This document shows, in pieces, positions 1 through 9,453 of a stretch of DNA of 53,587 nucleotides. A program made the position numbers and the translations under genes. This DNA is from Jimgerdemannia flammicorona (lineage: Eukaryota; Mucoromycota; Endogonomycetes; Endogonales; Endogonaceae), in NCBI GenBank assembly GCA_003990745.1, contig RBNI01000028.1, positions 1 to 53,587 of the forward strand, read 5' to 3'. Below the pieces are notes generated by a model. It had not been told where the DNA came from and searched no databases. It saw only the letters and a program-made list of their open reading frames with translations. Each line of letters starts with the position of its first letter. Positions within the stretch are counted from its first letter, which is position 1.

Positions 1-108
1 AGTTGTCTTTTAGTAGGAATCCAGCTGCCTGGAAAGTTTATAATCTAACCAACGCGATCGGTGCTCTCTCTTTTCTCTATTACATACCTGAATGTTCGCT
101 CTTGACAG

Positions 109-1044
109 TCTGTCTTAGCGTTCGACATCCTTATACTTCAGCCCCTTACATCGTCCGAAGATGCTGCTGTTACCAAATATCAAACCCACGGTCAGGCACC
201 GACATCGAGCTTCTTTGCGGTGCCCAATCAGGCCCAAAATTCCAAGTTACCTATCTTGGACTTCCCCGTTCTCAATTTCTTCGCCGTTGGCTCGCCCATC
301 GGCGTCCTCCTGTTGCTCAAGGGATGCAAAATTGGCGCCAGAAAACTCCTGACTATCTCTGACAACACCTCTGCATCCTCGGGTTCTTCAGCCTCAGATC
401 CTACCCCCTTCTGCTATCCTGCCGTTCAAAACCTTTACAACATCTTTCACAAGGCAGACCCAGTCGCCTATCGTCTAGAACCTCTCATCGCCCGTCATTA
501 CACAATCAACCTCAAACCAGAACTGATCCCCTACAGCAAAGGTGGCTTGAAAGGTGTCCTCGATGCTGGCTACAACGTCGGCTCCGATATCGCCACGCGC
601 GCCGGTGCCATGTACGAATCCCTCCGAACCGGGCTTGCCGTCCATCTCTTCATGCGTAATTTTAAAATCAAGAAGGAACCCGATGCGCCAGCCGCGTCAC
701 AGCAGACTCAACCGCGATCCTTGTCTCCGCAACCTGATGGCTCGTCCAAGTCCGCAACACGTTCTCGGTCGAATTCGGATCCGTCGTCCTCTCACGACAG
801 CAACGATGGCGCAGACAACGCTCATCACATTCCCCCGGCGCACCCCGAGCCGCTACTGTCGATATCGGCGTACACCCGTGGTGCCCAACGCCTACGCGCC
901 CTCAACATAAATGGTCGCGTTGATTTCTGTCTGCAAGAAGGGATCCTCGAGAACGCGTACCTGAGCGCATTGAATGTTCACATGAACTATTGGCAGGACT
1001 TGGATGTCGCTGCATTTATGGTTAGGGAGGTGTACAGGGAGTGA
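109..1044 (+). CDS. DDHD-domain phospholipase (PA-PLA1 family), 3' part
   Basis: C-terminal part of a DDHD phospholipase, a family of lipases acting on phosphatidic acid and other phospholipids. The exon begins after an acceptor AG at 107-108 with SVLAFDIL. In the family this follows directly after the catalytic GHSLG, so the Ser nucleophile lies in an upstream exon outside the window or unresolved in bases 1-60. Next come FFAVGSPIGVLLLLKG, the segment YNIFHKADPVAYRLEPL (typical of the family), an acidic/Ser-rich linker, and near the end GRVDFCLQEG and NVHMNYWQDLDVAAF, which fit the Asp-Asp-His-Asp core of the DDHD domain. The stop is TGA at 1042-1044. The first 45 bases can be read as FSRNPAAWK, which resembles the sequence before the nucleophile elbow, but I could not make the splice phase work. 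The family call is confident; the 5' structure is not. Confidence 0.85.
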   Translation, partial: SVLAFDILILQPLTSSEDAAVTKYQTHGQAPTSSFFAVPNQAQNSKLPILDFPVLNFFAVGSPIGVLLLLKGCKIGARKLLTISDNTSASSGSSASDPTPFCYPAVQNLYNIFHKADPVAYRLEPLIARHYTINLKPELIPYSKGGLKGVLDAGYNVGSDIATRAGAMYESLRTGLAVHLFMRNFKIKKEPDAPAASQQTQPRSLSPQPDGSSKSATRSRSNSDPSSSHDSNDGADNAHHIPPAHPEPLLSISAYTRGAQRLRALNINGRVDFCLQEGILENAYLSALNVHMNYWQDLDVAAFMVREVYRE

Positions 1045-2227
1045 TGTGGGATTGGGGGTACGTTGATTGATTCTGCTAACACCATTCATTCGGAGAACGG
1101 GGTGTCCGTAGTTGTGTTGCAACAATGAGGACAATCGATTTTGAAACCCGCACCCACAAACATGTATTGTCGCAGGTTTTCACCTACAAATACATACATT
1201 ATCATTATGTCATGAATGTAAATATGTGGCGGCACTATTCTTACATTGAGACGTATACTTTGCAATCACTACCATACTAACATTTGTGGCTAATGACAGC
1301 TATGGCCGTAGAGCATGTGAATGTGTTAGGCAGGAATAATTAAACTTCAGCATCAAGAATAAATAGTTGTCTAGAATAACTAAACTTATTGTTATTATTT
1401 ATTTATTTATTTATTATTTTTTCAGCTTTTAAAAAAATATTAACTATTTTTAGAATATCTGGTCTTATAGATTATAGAAAAATAAGTATTATCAATATCT
1501 TATTATTATTATTATTTAGTTTATTATATTTAACTTTATTTATTTATCTAAAATTATATAGCAACTTTGTAGTATTTATAATATTTATTATTAATTTTAA
1601 AATATAATATAAAAGTAAAAGCTCTATTTTGATATAATATTAATTAATATTATATATATATTACTTCATTTACTAAAGACTAACAAATAATAAAGTTATT
1701 TAAATTTTATAAAGCCAACTGAAGTTATTAGCTAATTTTTTTTTTAAAAAAATCAAAGTTCAGATTATCTCTGTCAATAGTCCCGAAAATTAAATATTGA
1801 TCATATCAATAAATGACTCCAATTAATTTTGAACACAATTTTCTACCTTATCAATGACCTGAACATTTTAAAAAGCAACGTGTCGCTGAGCCGTCACGTG
1901 ACTGATCGGAATATTAGACATACGATTCTAATTTATTAGTGGTTGAATGGAAGTCAGGCTAGAAGCTTTGGACTGACATGCAGCTATATATGTTTGACAC
2001 TCGTTAGGAAAGCAAAGTTCCACCATGTCCTATATTCCTGTTGGGCTTCTTCGCGAGGCCCTCCATCCTCTCATGGGCATTTGCTATCTGGACGTGTGTG
2101 AGTGCTGAATTATTAGTCTGTCGAATTGGCAAGCCACTTATGACATCATCATTCCCCGTGAGCCAGATGTAGAAGCCAGCGAAGGAGCTTCCCCTCTTTG
2201 CCCAAAATAATAACAAACAACTACTCC
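1045..2227. other. intergenic, with AT-rich block 1330-1880
   Basis: No gene is supported here. Bases about 1330-1880 are very AT-rich, almost without CG dinucleotides, and resemble in composition the decayed island at 25.7-31.2 kb, so this may be an old repeat remnant. The rest is ordinary-composition spacer. A CACGTG palindrome lies near 1895 (TCACGTGA) and a TATATA stretch near 1984, both upstream of the SDS3-like gene and possibly part of its promoter. Confidence 0.5.
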
Positions 2228-4361
2228 ATGCCCCCTACTCCAGCGATGGCTGCCACTAGACTCCCATCAACAAAGCAGCAACGTCCAAATCGACACCACT
2301 CCGCCGTCCCCCCAAACTACTACGAGGCTTCCACCTCCGCTTCCGACTCCGAACCGGAGGATCTTGACGACGACAACGACTTTAGTGACCTTCTGGAGGC
2401 CGCAGCTGGTCACATCAGCATGCACCACTACCCCATGACCGGTGGCCATCACACACAAGTGCACCAGCCGCAACAACAGCACCATTCCCACCATCACTAT
2501 TATGGAGGGAGCAGCCTGGTCAAGAGCGGCCACATCTACCATGAACCTGGACTGGAAGGAGACGACGACGGGGAGGATGACTACGGCGACGAGGACATGG
2601 ATCCGCAGCGTATGGGCGGTTACGGGGGCCCCGGTGGTCCCGGTGGAGGGATGGGAGGGGGTGGGCCTGGGGACCGCACGCCGTCAGGCTCCAGCAAGAT
2701 TAACGTAGGCCTGAATGGTATAATTGGGTCGGGTGGTGGTGGGGCCGGGGAGGGCGATGACGATGAGGAAGGGGAGGGATGGTCTGATGGTGAGTACAGA
2801 CGTGATGTTTGCTTTTTGCTTTTTTGGGCGCGATGGGGTAGGCGTGGAAGCTTCTTGCAGTGTCATACTTCAACTAACGACTATTCATTCCTGACAAACC
2901 TTCTCTTATCCAGAAACGGGTCAGGAGGTTGTGGAGAGCAAAAAAGACAAACGACGGAGGGAATTTACGGAAAGGATGCAGAGGCTCAATCAAGAATTCA
3001 TGGAGAACAAGGAGAGGTGAGTAGCTGGCAAACTTTTATATTGGACAGCAAAGAATCGAGAGTGGTTGAATCGCGAGACATCAAGGCATCGATGCCATTT
3101 TGTTCGCCGAAACCGCCCAAACCGCCTAAACAAGCGCGTTCACAGTCATGGCTGTGCATCTTGACATATAGTACGTACATATTCACTCTGTACTGTATTG
3201 GGTCTTGACGTACAGGATATACACGGACAAATTGAAAGCCTTTCAGTCGGAATTGCGCGCTATACAGGACGGTATGTTGCCGCTTTCTTGGTATGTATTG
3301 GTAATGCCTCACCTTATCTATATTCTTACGACCGCGTTTCCCGCACTGTGTCGCCTTTTTGCGACATGATATTCAGGCACGCAACCCGAGTTTCTTGAGC
3401 GGCTCGCGGACCTGGAGGATACGCGCGATACGATGATCGATCAGAAGCGGCTCTTCCGCAACTTCCAGCTCGAGTGCGCCGGGAATCAATATGAACTTGA
3501 GACGAAACAGGCCGAGGAAGAGTACATGGTATGCCGAAGTGTATGATTTGGGTTAGATTGACATTCATTCGTGGGGCGGACGAATGTGTTCATCCAAGTA
3601 AACTGAGGGCATCGTGTACCTCTTTATATGTGTTTACTCGTAAATCAGGCTGAGAAGCAAGGTCTCCGAGAGAAGATGCTCGCTGGGGTTGAGGAACGAC
3701 GCAAGAAGCTGAAGGAAGACAAGGATAACTTGGATATATCTAACGGTATGCCCGAGACCGGCAGGATGTTTCGTGCGATTGTCGTGCAAAGCCATTCAGT
3801 TTATGTTTTTGTAACGCATGTCTCCTTCATAAGTCACTCACACATTTCTCTTCGTAAATGTGCAAATCGCCATAGACGTTGTCATTGAGTCGCAAACGCG
3901 GATGCACAAGCGAAATCTGCGCAAGCGTGGAATGGAACAAAACGAGACGAAGGCTAGCAAGAAGAGGCAGCTGCAAGATATCCTTTTTGCATGTCGTATG
4001 ATTATTGTTTTGGGGTGGATACATACATGGACCACATTATATTTTAGAAGATTGCATTGTACGTAGGAGCCGGGACATCGAGATACCTTATCCTTAACGT
4101 CGATCTCATCTAATGCGGTTCGCTCTTTCTCTTCGGGGTGATTACCTCCCCCATTCACTTTCGGTCTTAAGGAAGAAGATCTTATGAACGATTTACTGGT
4201 GATGCGGAAGGTTTGCATATCTCTTCCTACCTCAATGTTGTAGCAATATTTTTTCGGATCGAACAGCATCTGGTGGCTCAATTCTTGCGATCATGAAATT
4301 TTCGACATTTGCGCAGGGTATGGCAACAACCAAGAAGGCGCCCGTGAAAGCCAAGAAATAA
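2228..4361 (+). CDS. SDS3/BRMS1-family subunit of the Sin3 histone deacetylase complex
   Basis: Subunit of the Rpd3/Sin3 corepressor, a nuclear complex in which Sds3-like proteins hold the deacetylase to Sin3. Model of eight exons: 2228-2789, 2914-3016, 3216-3271, 3377-3528, 3649-3745, 3876-3995, 4176-4210, 4317-4361 (389 aa; the last three exons are less certain). The N-terminal half is low complexity: His/Gln-rich, acidic, then Gly-rich. The Sds3-like coiled-coil follows: QEFMENKERIYTDKLKAF, AIQDGTQPEFL, RDTMIDQKRLFRNFQLE, then EEEYMAEKQGLREKML and KEDKDNLDI. This matches the family pattern of Tyr..L..L..G(T/H).EFL plus a long helix. The start at 2228 is the first ATG in frame after a stop-containing leader. 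Dep1 or BRMS1-like paralogues of the same family are the alternative identity. Confidence 0.82.
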
Positions 4362-5053
4362 TTATGCGGGGGGAATGGAACTTGTCCTCTATGGAGCATG
4401 AAGCGATGTTAATGACGTTAGGATTCCTGGCGAACAGTATTGTGTTGTTTTGCATATACCTTTTTGCGAGGCTCACTTCGCTTTGTGGAATTTTGCCCAT
4501 ACAGTTCGTAGTTGGTGCAACCCTGCATCCCATCTCTGACCCGCCGTTTCCTATCATGTATATAACACTTCCCATAAACATTTTGATCGTATTGCTTCTT
4601 GTAGTCAATTTTGTTCGTCATTGTTTCTTTCTATGATATACATTTCGTGTTCTCTGTGAAGCTTATTATGGTCTACGTTCTGTGTGGGAGTCTATTTTCT
4701 TCAATGAAATCTGTGTTGCGAAGCTAGTCAAATAGCGCATGTTGTACTATTGAACCTCGATACATAATAATATAACCGTTTTTTTTATCTTAGCCTGAAG
4801 GTGTTATGGTACACTTCTAGCTGTTGATATCTCAGAGAAACCCGAACAATGAGCACAATATTTTAAGTTTAGACAAAGCGAAAAAAAAAAAAGGAAAGAA
4901 TAGGTAAGACATATTTACAAAGGGCTTCGAAGAGCGAATATACTTTCTCGATCAGGCATGCCATCAGTCCTCCAGAACTAAGCGCGTCCCCAACACATTT
5001 TGTATCGAGCTATCTATTGTGCGGATTCTTCCAAACTCACACTTTTTACGGTT
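4362..5053. other. convergent 3' intergenic region
   Basis: Spacer between the 3' ends of the SDS3-like gene (+) and PEN-2 (-). Open frames occur on both strands at 4290-4640 but they are short, unrelated to anything I recognise and mutually overlapping, so I do not call them. An A-rich run lies near 4880. Nothing else seen. Confidence 0.4.
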
Positions 5054-5456
5054 TCATACACCCTTTGGTATCACCACAGTGATCATATCTGCCGCAGCTC
5101 CCCACGCGACCCGCATGTTAACAAAAAGTCCGAACCAGGTCGAGAGAATAATTAACCAGGTGATGGAGCCAGCGAGGGACATCAACAAGTCTGAAACAGA
5201 ATCAGGATTTACATGGTTAGTTTTGGTCGGTTAAGTAAAACAACTCATTTGCTTTTGAAAAACAAGCCTCAGTAGAAAAAGATGTCCAAAGCGTACATTT
5301 CTTCAACTCGGGGGGTGCGTCGGCGCGCTTTGTTGCGGGCCAGAGGTACATGAAGTTGACAAGCCAGAGGAATGGAAGGAAGGCAAAGCCACCCCAGAAC
5401 ATCTTCTTTGCTATAGAGAGGATCTCGGTGGGGGCAAGCTTGTCGATGGAAGGCAT
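5054..5456 (-). CDS. PEN2: Gamma-secretase subunit PEN-2
   Basis: Presenilin enhancer 2, the small membrane subunit that activates presenilin in gamma-secretase, an intramembrane aspartyl protease. Two exons on the minus strand, 5456-5297 and 5190-5054, give 98 aa; animal and plant PEN-2 is about 101 aa. The first membrane segment carries the hallmark GGFAFLPFLWLVNFMYLWP. After the intron come a second hydrophobic segment (MSLAGSITWLIILSTWFGLF) and the C-terminal pattern WGAAADMITVVIPKG, equivalent to the family's WGA..D..(S/T)..IP.G. The start ATG was chosen so that the conserved Gly-Gly-Phe-Ala-Phe-Leu sits at the usual position; the frame is open further upstream. PEN-2 is absent from yeasts and most Dikarya (general knowledge), so this supports an early-diverging fungus that should also encode presenilin, nicastrin and Aph-1. 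Confidence 0.93.
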
Positions 5457-5590
5457 TATGATGATGAATGTGAAGTCGGGAGCGAATCCTTGCCTCAGTC
5501 TAAGGTGATTTGGTGGGTTGAGAGGTGACGTCACGACAATGTTGTGTTGATCCCTCTTATTTGGATGGCGTCGAGGGTGGCTTCTTCACC
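5457..5590. promoter_or_regulatory. Bidirectional promoter with CRE palindrome TGACGTCA
   Basis: The 134 bp between the divergent start codons of PEN-2 (-) and mitochondrial uL2m (+) must contain both promoters. It carries a perfect TGACGTCA at 5526-5533, the consensus for CREB/ATF-type bZIP dimers. The same octamer recurs in two other divergent promoter regions of this window (12232, 45037). The functional role is inference. Confidence 0.5.
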
Positions 5591-6721
5591 ATGCTACGCC
5601 TCAACTTGCTGTCCCGGCCCCTGCAGGCCGTGCGGACAACTCTCGCCCAGATCACAAGATCCCCACCTGTTTTTCAGTCTTGTAGGCCTTTCACGCCCTT
5701 GGTCCGCACATATGCCATAAAGTCCGTCCCCGCCCGCATTACCACACCCAACTCCCTCGTCGACCCCGTCCCCCCTCCCCCACCCGACCGCCCCGCCCGC
5801 CCCTCCAATCAGTTTAAGACGAAAAAACCTACCACGCCAGGCAAACGCTGGCTCAAACGCGTGCCCCGCGACCATCTTCACAAGGGCAAGCCAATCCGTA
5901 TGCTGACCAAGGCCAAGCGCTCCAAGGGCGGCCGCAACAACCACGGCTATATTACTATCCGCCATCGCGGCGGCGGGCACAAGCGCCGCATTCGTATTAT
6001 TGACTGGAATCGCTTTGGACCAGGTACACATACCGTGCAGCGCCTCGAATACGACCCGGGGAGGACTGCCTGGATCGCACTGCTCAAGAATGATGCCAAT
6101 AGTGAACTAAGCTACATTGTCGCGCCCCACAACTTGGCGCCCGGGGATCGGGTGAGAAGCTACCGTAGTGAAGGGGTGGGTGACATTGCTGGTGTCATCG
6201 GCGGAACTGGTGATGGTGATGGTGGTGATGGTAACGACAACAGCGACATCACCCGCACCGTCTCTGTCGACATCGGCAACTGCATGCCGCTGCGCATGAT
6301 CCCCGTCGGTATGACCGTGCACAACATCGGCCTGCGCCGCGGAGGTCCCGCCATCATGGCCCGCTCCGCCGGTACGTACGCGCAGCTGATCCAGACGGGC
6401 ACAACCGGCTACGCCCAACTGCGTCTGTCGAGCGGCGAAACCCGTCGCGTCCCTGTCGAGGCCTGCGCGACCATCGGGTCAGTATCGAATCCGGACCACC
6501 AACACGAGACCTTGGGAAAGGCGGGGAGGAGAAGGTGGATGGGGTGGAGGCCATCGGTGAGAGGTGTGGCTATGAACGCCGTGGACCATCCGCACGGCGG
6601 TGGTAGGGGCAAGTCGAAGGGTAACAAGGATCCGAGAAGCCCGTGGGGCGTGTTGGCGAAGGGTGGGAAGACGAGGAAGCATCCTAATCCTTATGTGGTC
6701 AAGCCAAGACCGAGAAGGTGA
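5591..6721 (+). CDS. RML2: Mitochondrial large-subunit ribosomal protein uL2m
   Basis: Mitochondrial homologue of bacterial L2, a core 23S-rRNA-binding protein near the peptidyl-transferase centre. Single exon, 376 aa. The N-terminus is basic and hydroxylated (MLRLNLLSRPLQAVRTT), as expected for a matrix import signal, followed by a Pro-rich linker. Conserved L2 motifs are intact: GRNNHGYITIRHRGGGHKRR, the central beta-barrel, and C-terminal VDHPHGGGRGKSKG with the conserved His, then PWGVLAKGGKTRK. Odd feature: an acidic Gly/Asp/Asn insertion (TGDGDGGDGNDNSD) interrupts the SH3-like barrel region, around residue 205. The start was taken at the Met preceding the import signal rather than the longer open frame from 5525, which would overlap the divergent promoter. 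Confidence 0.95.
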   Translation: MLRLNLLSRPLQAVRTTLAQITRSPPVFQSCRPFTPLVRTYAIKSVPARITTPNSLVDPVPPPPPDRPARPSNQFKTKKPTTPGKRWLKRVPRDHLHKGKPIRMLTKAKRSKGGRNNHGYITIRHRGGGHKRRIRIIDWNRFGPGTHTVQRLEYDPGRTAWIALLKNDANSELSYIVAPHNLAPGDRVRSYRSEGVGDIAGVIGGTGDGDGGDGNDNSDITRTVSVDIGNCMPLRMIPVGMTVHNIGLRRGGPAIMARSAGTYAQLIQTGTTGYAQLRLSSGETRRVPVEACATIGSVSNPDHQHETLGKAGRRRWMGWRPSVRGVAMNAVDHPHGGGRGKSKGNKDPRSPWGVLAKGGKTRKHPNPYVVKPRPRR

Positions 6722-7030
6722 AAGGAGAATATGAATTTGAGGAGGCCAGTGTCTGGACCGCTGGAAGTGGCTTCTTGAACAATCACCAACCAAAATTTAT
6801 GTTCGTAGCGCTATAGGGTTTGTACTGCTTGGGAAATTTCCTATATCAAAAAAGGGAGGAGGAGAGTTACTAGAATTTAAATAGGTGCATCAAAGATGTG
6901 GCTTATGTCACATGATCATTCGCGAACGCGAACATCGGACTAAGCCTCCGTTGTTACACAAAACGTCGCCAAGTCGCGAGATAGACTTCGTAAATTGCTT
7001 GTCTATCTCTGTATATTCCCTGCCGAAGCT
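6722..7030. other. intergenic spacer
   Basis: Spacer between uL2m and RNase H2A, both on the plus strand. It contains the small palindrome TTCGCGAA near 6920 and a polypurine stretch near 6850. No gene or RNA seen. Confidence 0.4.
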
Positions 7031-8710
7031 ATGCCTTTACCAACTTTGATCTCATCTGTCCGACCAGGACCTTTGACTAGGTCTTATACGCACCAGTCTC
7101 CGCTGCCCACCATTGTTAAGACCTCCAGCAATGAACCGTTCATTCTGGGCGTGGACGAGGCGGGAAGGGGCCCCGTGCTGGGTACGTACAGAGACATTCG
7201 GCCCTGAGCATTACTTGCATTTTTACTTTTCTGGTATAGTCGTCGAGGGATCTCACTCGTACTTTGGCTTTTTAAACCCGTAGGGCCGATGGTGTACAGT
7301 GTCTGCTTCTGTGCCGAATCGAAATATGAGGAACTGAAAAAGATGGGCTTCGCTGGTAAATAATAATAGCTTTATGCTGCCTTTAGGACCTTTTGTTCAT
7401 GTTTCCTTTTGCTGACAAAAAGGGCGGCTAGCATTGATTCCTTATTTTCCGTATGGTTTGTACATACCCTACTCCTGCCCTTTTCCTATTCATTCAGACT
7501 CAAAGACCCTCAAGGAGGACGATCGCGACTCGCTCTTCACCGTTGTAGAACGGCATCCCGATTTTGTTGGCTGGAGTGTTTGCGTGCTATCGCCTCAGGA
7601 AATTTCATCGGGCATGTTGAAAAAGTGGGTTGCGGTTGAAAAGGAATCGTCCAAAATGATATGTTCACGCATGCTCATCTCTTCCTCCAACATTAAACTC
7701 CTTTCTACTTTATCATGGTGCCAACCCGACAGGGTCAAGTACAGCCTCAATGACCTCGCTCATGATACCACTATTAAGTTAATACGAGAGACCTTAGATC
7801 GAGGTGTGAACGTTGCCGAGGTACAATATTTCACTTTTTTTTTTTTTTTGTTGAATCTTTGCATCCATCATCTCACTCAATATTGACTCATACCTCCCTC
7901 TTCGTTTACGTCTAGATCTACGTCGATACTGTAGGTGGCCCCGAATCCTACGAGTCTAAGCTCTCCAGAATTTTCCCAACGATCAACATTACGGTAGCCA
8001 AGAAAGCCGATAGCACATACCCCATTGTGAGCGCCGCCAGTATCTGTGCCAAGGTATGTTGACATCAATATGCTGGAAGATCTACATGTGAACATCCGTC
8101 CACCCTGGATCAACATCATTGGGATATGGGGACATGAAGTCATGCGTACCTTTCGCAACGACCAACCATCGGTCAGCCTTCCCTCGACATATCTATGCTT
8201 CATAGGTGACAAGAGACGCCGTACTACGGAACTGGAACTTTGTGGAGCCCAGCGTCGAGGAGCTTGTCTCCCGCGAATTCGGCTCAGGATATCCGTCAGG
8301 TTCGTCTACTCTCTGATTATGGTGGGTCACACGAGGCTTGGTATTAGTCTGTGGGATGCTATGTAGTCTGAATCTCGTGCGCCATACTCCGGCAGACCCA
8401 AATACCGTCAAATGGCTCAAAGAGAACATGGACCCGGTGTTCGGGTATCCCAACATTGTACGGTTCAGCTGGTCGACGTGTTACAAGCTCTTGGAGAGTG
8501 AGGCTGTGCCGGTCGTGTGGTACGCTTCCGTTTTCTTTCGTTCGTGTGATTCTTTCGCAGCGAATTTCTCAGATAATTGAACATTCTAGGTGTGACGACG
8601 ATAACGGTCATGTGCCACTGACGCGCATGTTCGACCAGCAAGAGGCCAAGAGGGATGACCGCGGCAAGCTGTTCACTGGGCTGAGTATGAAGTGCGTTTC
8701 AGATTTCTGA
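7031..8710 (+). CDS. RNH201: Ribonuclease H2 catalytic subunit A
   Basis: Cleaves RNA-DNA hybrids and removes single ribonucleotides from genomic DNA as part of the nuclear RNase H2 complex. Eight exons: 7031-7181, 7284-7355, 7498-7624, 7733-7820, 7916-8053, 8206-8299, 8396-8519, 8590-8710, giving 304 aa, normal for eukaryotic subunit A. Catalytic residues are visible: the Asp-Glu pair in [16 protein letters not shown] (about residues 42-43), a later Asp in [10 protein letters not shown] and the Asp of [18 protein letters not shown]. The Tyr that recognises the ribonucleotide 2'-OH fits the Tyr in the same family motif, and the DSKTLKE strand is conserved. The intron at 7625-7732 was placed by joining MLKK to [11 protein letters not shown]. 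The C-terminal tail is short and ends at the TGA at 8708. Confidence 0.95.
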
Positions 8711-9453
8711 TACAGACTTAAGGGGGTTAAGTGTTAGCGATGGTTAAATCAAGAAAACACTTCCGTATCGTGATCTGGAATGACTGGCGGAGATGGAATG
8801 AATACAGGGGGATCGTGGATAGCCGATCAAATGTAGGACAACACGGTGAATCTGTTATAAATCCTATGCCTCTTTCTGCTCATCCCTGTCGTATTCGAAA
8901 ATATCTACATATGAATAGAAACGCAAATATTTGTCCAATGCTAATATGAAAAGCAGTATATGCTTCGCCAGGCAATCAACCAGATAAATTATTACTACTA
9001 ATTCAATGATTTATTACTCAGCACTGCAACTGCATATGGACGAACCCAACACGAGTACAGCTAGCTATATTGCGTACGTATTTTCATCTCGGCAACTCCC
9101 TTTAGAATCCGATTTCTACTGAAGGACAGGACGATCCGTAGATGGTGACATGGTGAAACGGAAACAAAAAGTGTAAGACTTGGAACGAACGCAAGTAACA
9201 AGCATAGGAAACGGTCCAATGTCCATAAGGCAATCTGCAGAAAGGCGCAAGACGCAAAAATGCAAACATATTAAATGGGAAGGGGGTGGAGTTCGAGGGG
9301 GATGGGGTTCGAGGAGGGTGGGGTTGCAGGGGGTGGGGTTCGAAGGGGATTTGAAATGATAAGTGCCGGAAAAAAAAAAAACTACTATCTACATATATAT
9401 GCAAAACGTACAACGATAGTATGCGAACGATAGGCGAACTCCAGGTTCGGTTG
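8711..9453. other. intergenic region with G-rich repeat
   Basis: Convergent spacer between RNase H2A (+) and the bZIP gene (-). Part of it is probably the bZIP 3' UTR. Apart from the G-rich tandem repeat at 9279-9352 I see no gene, tRNA or other element. Confidence 0.4.
9279..9352. repeat. G-rich minisatellite (GGGGTTCGAGG-like units)
   Basis: Imperfect repetition of a unit like GGGTGGGGTTCGAGGGG, five or so copies. The plus strand is G-rich with several G3-G5 runs that could form a quadruplex on DNA. In a bZIP 3' UTR the RNA would carry the C-rich complement. Confidence 0.6.

Noticed and set aside
1389..1607. 72-residue hydrophobic open frame in the AT-rich spacer.
   Set aside because: Ile/Leu/Phe richness follows from base composition; no start context or conserved motif.
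4290..4640. Overlapping open frames on both strands after the SDS3-like gene.
   Set aside because: Short, mutually antisense, no recognisable motif, in a convergent 3' spacer.
9279..9413. tRNA B-box-like GGTTCGA sequences.
   Set aside because: They are units of a G-rich minisatellite; no A-box or cloverleaf can be formed around them.
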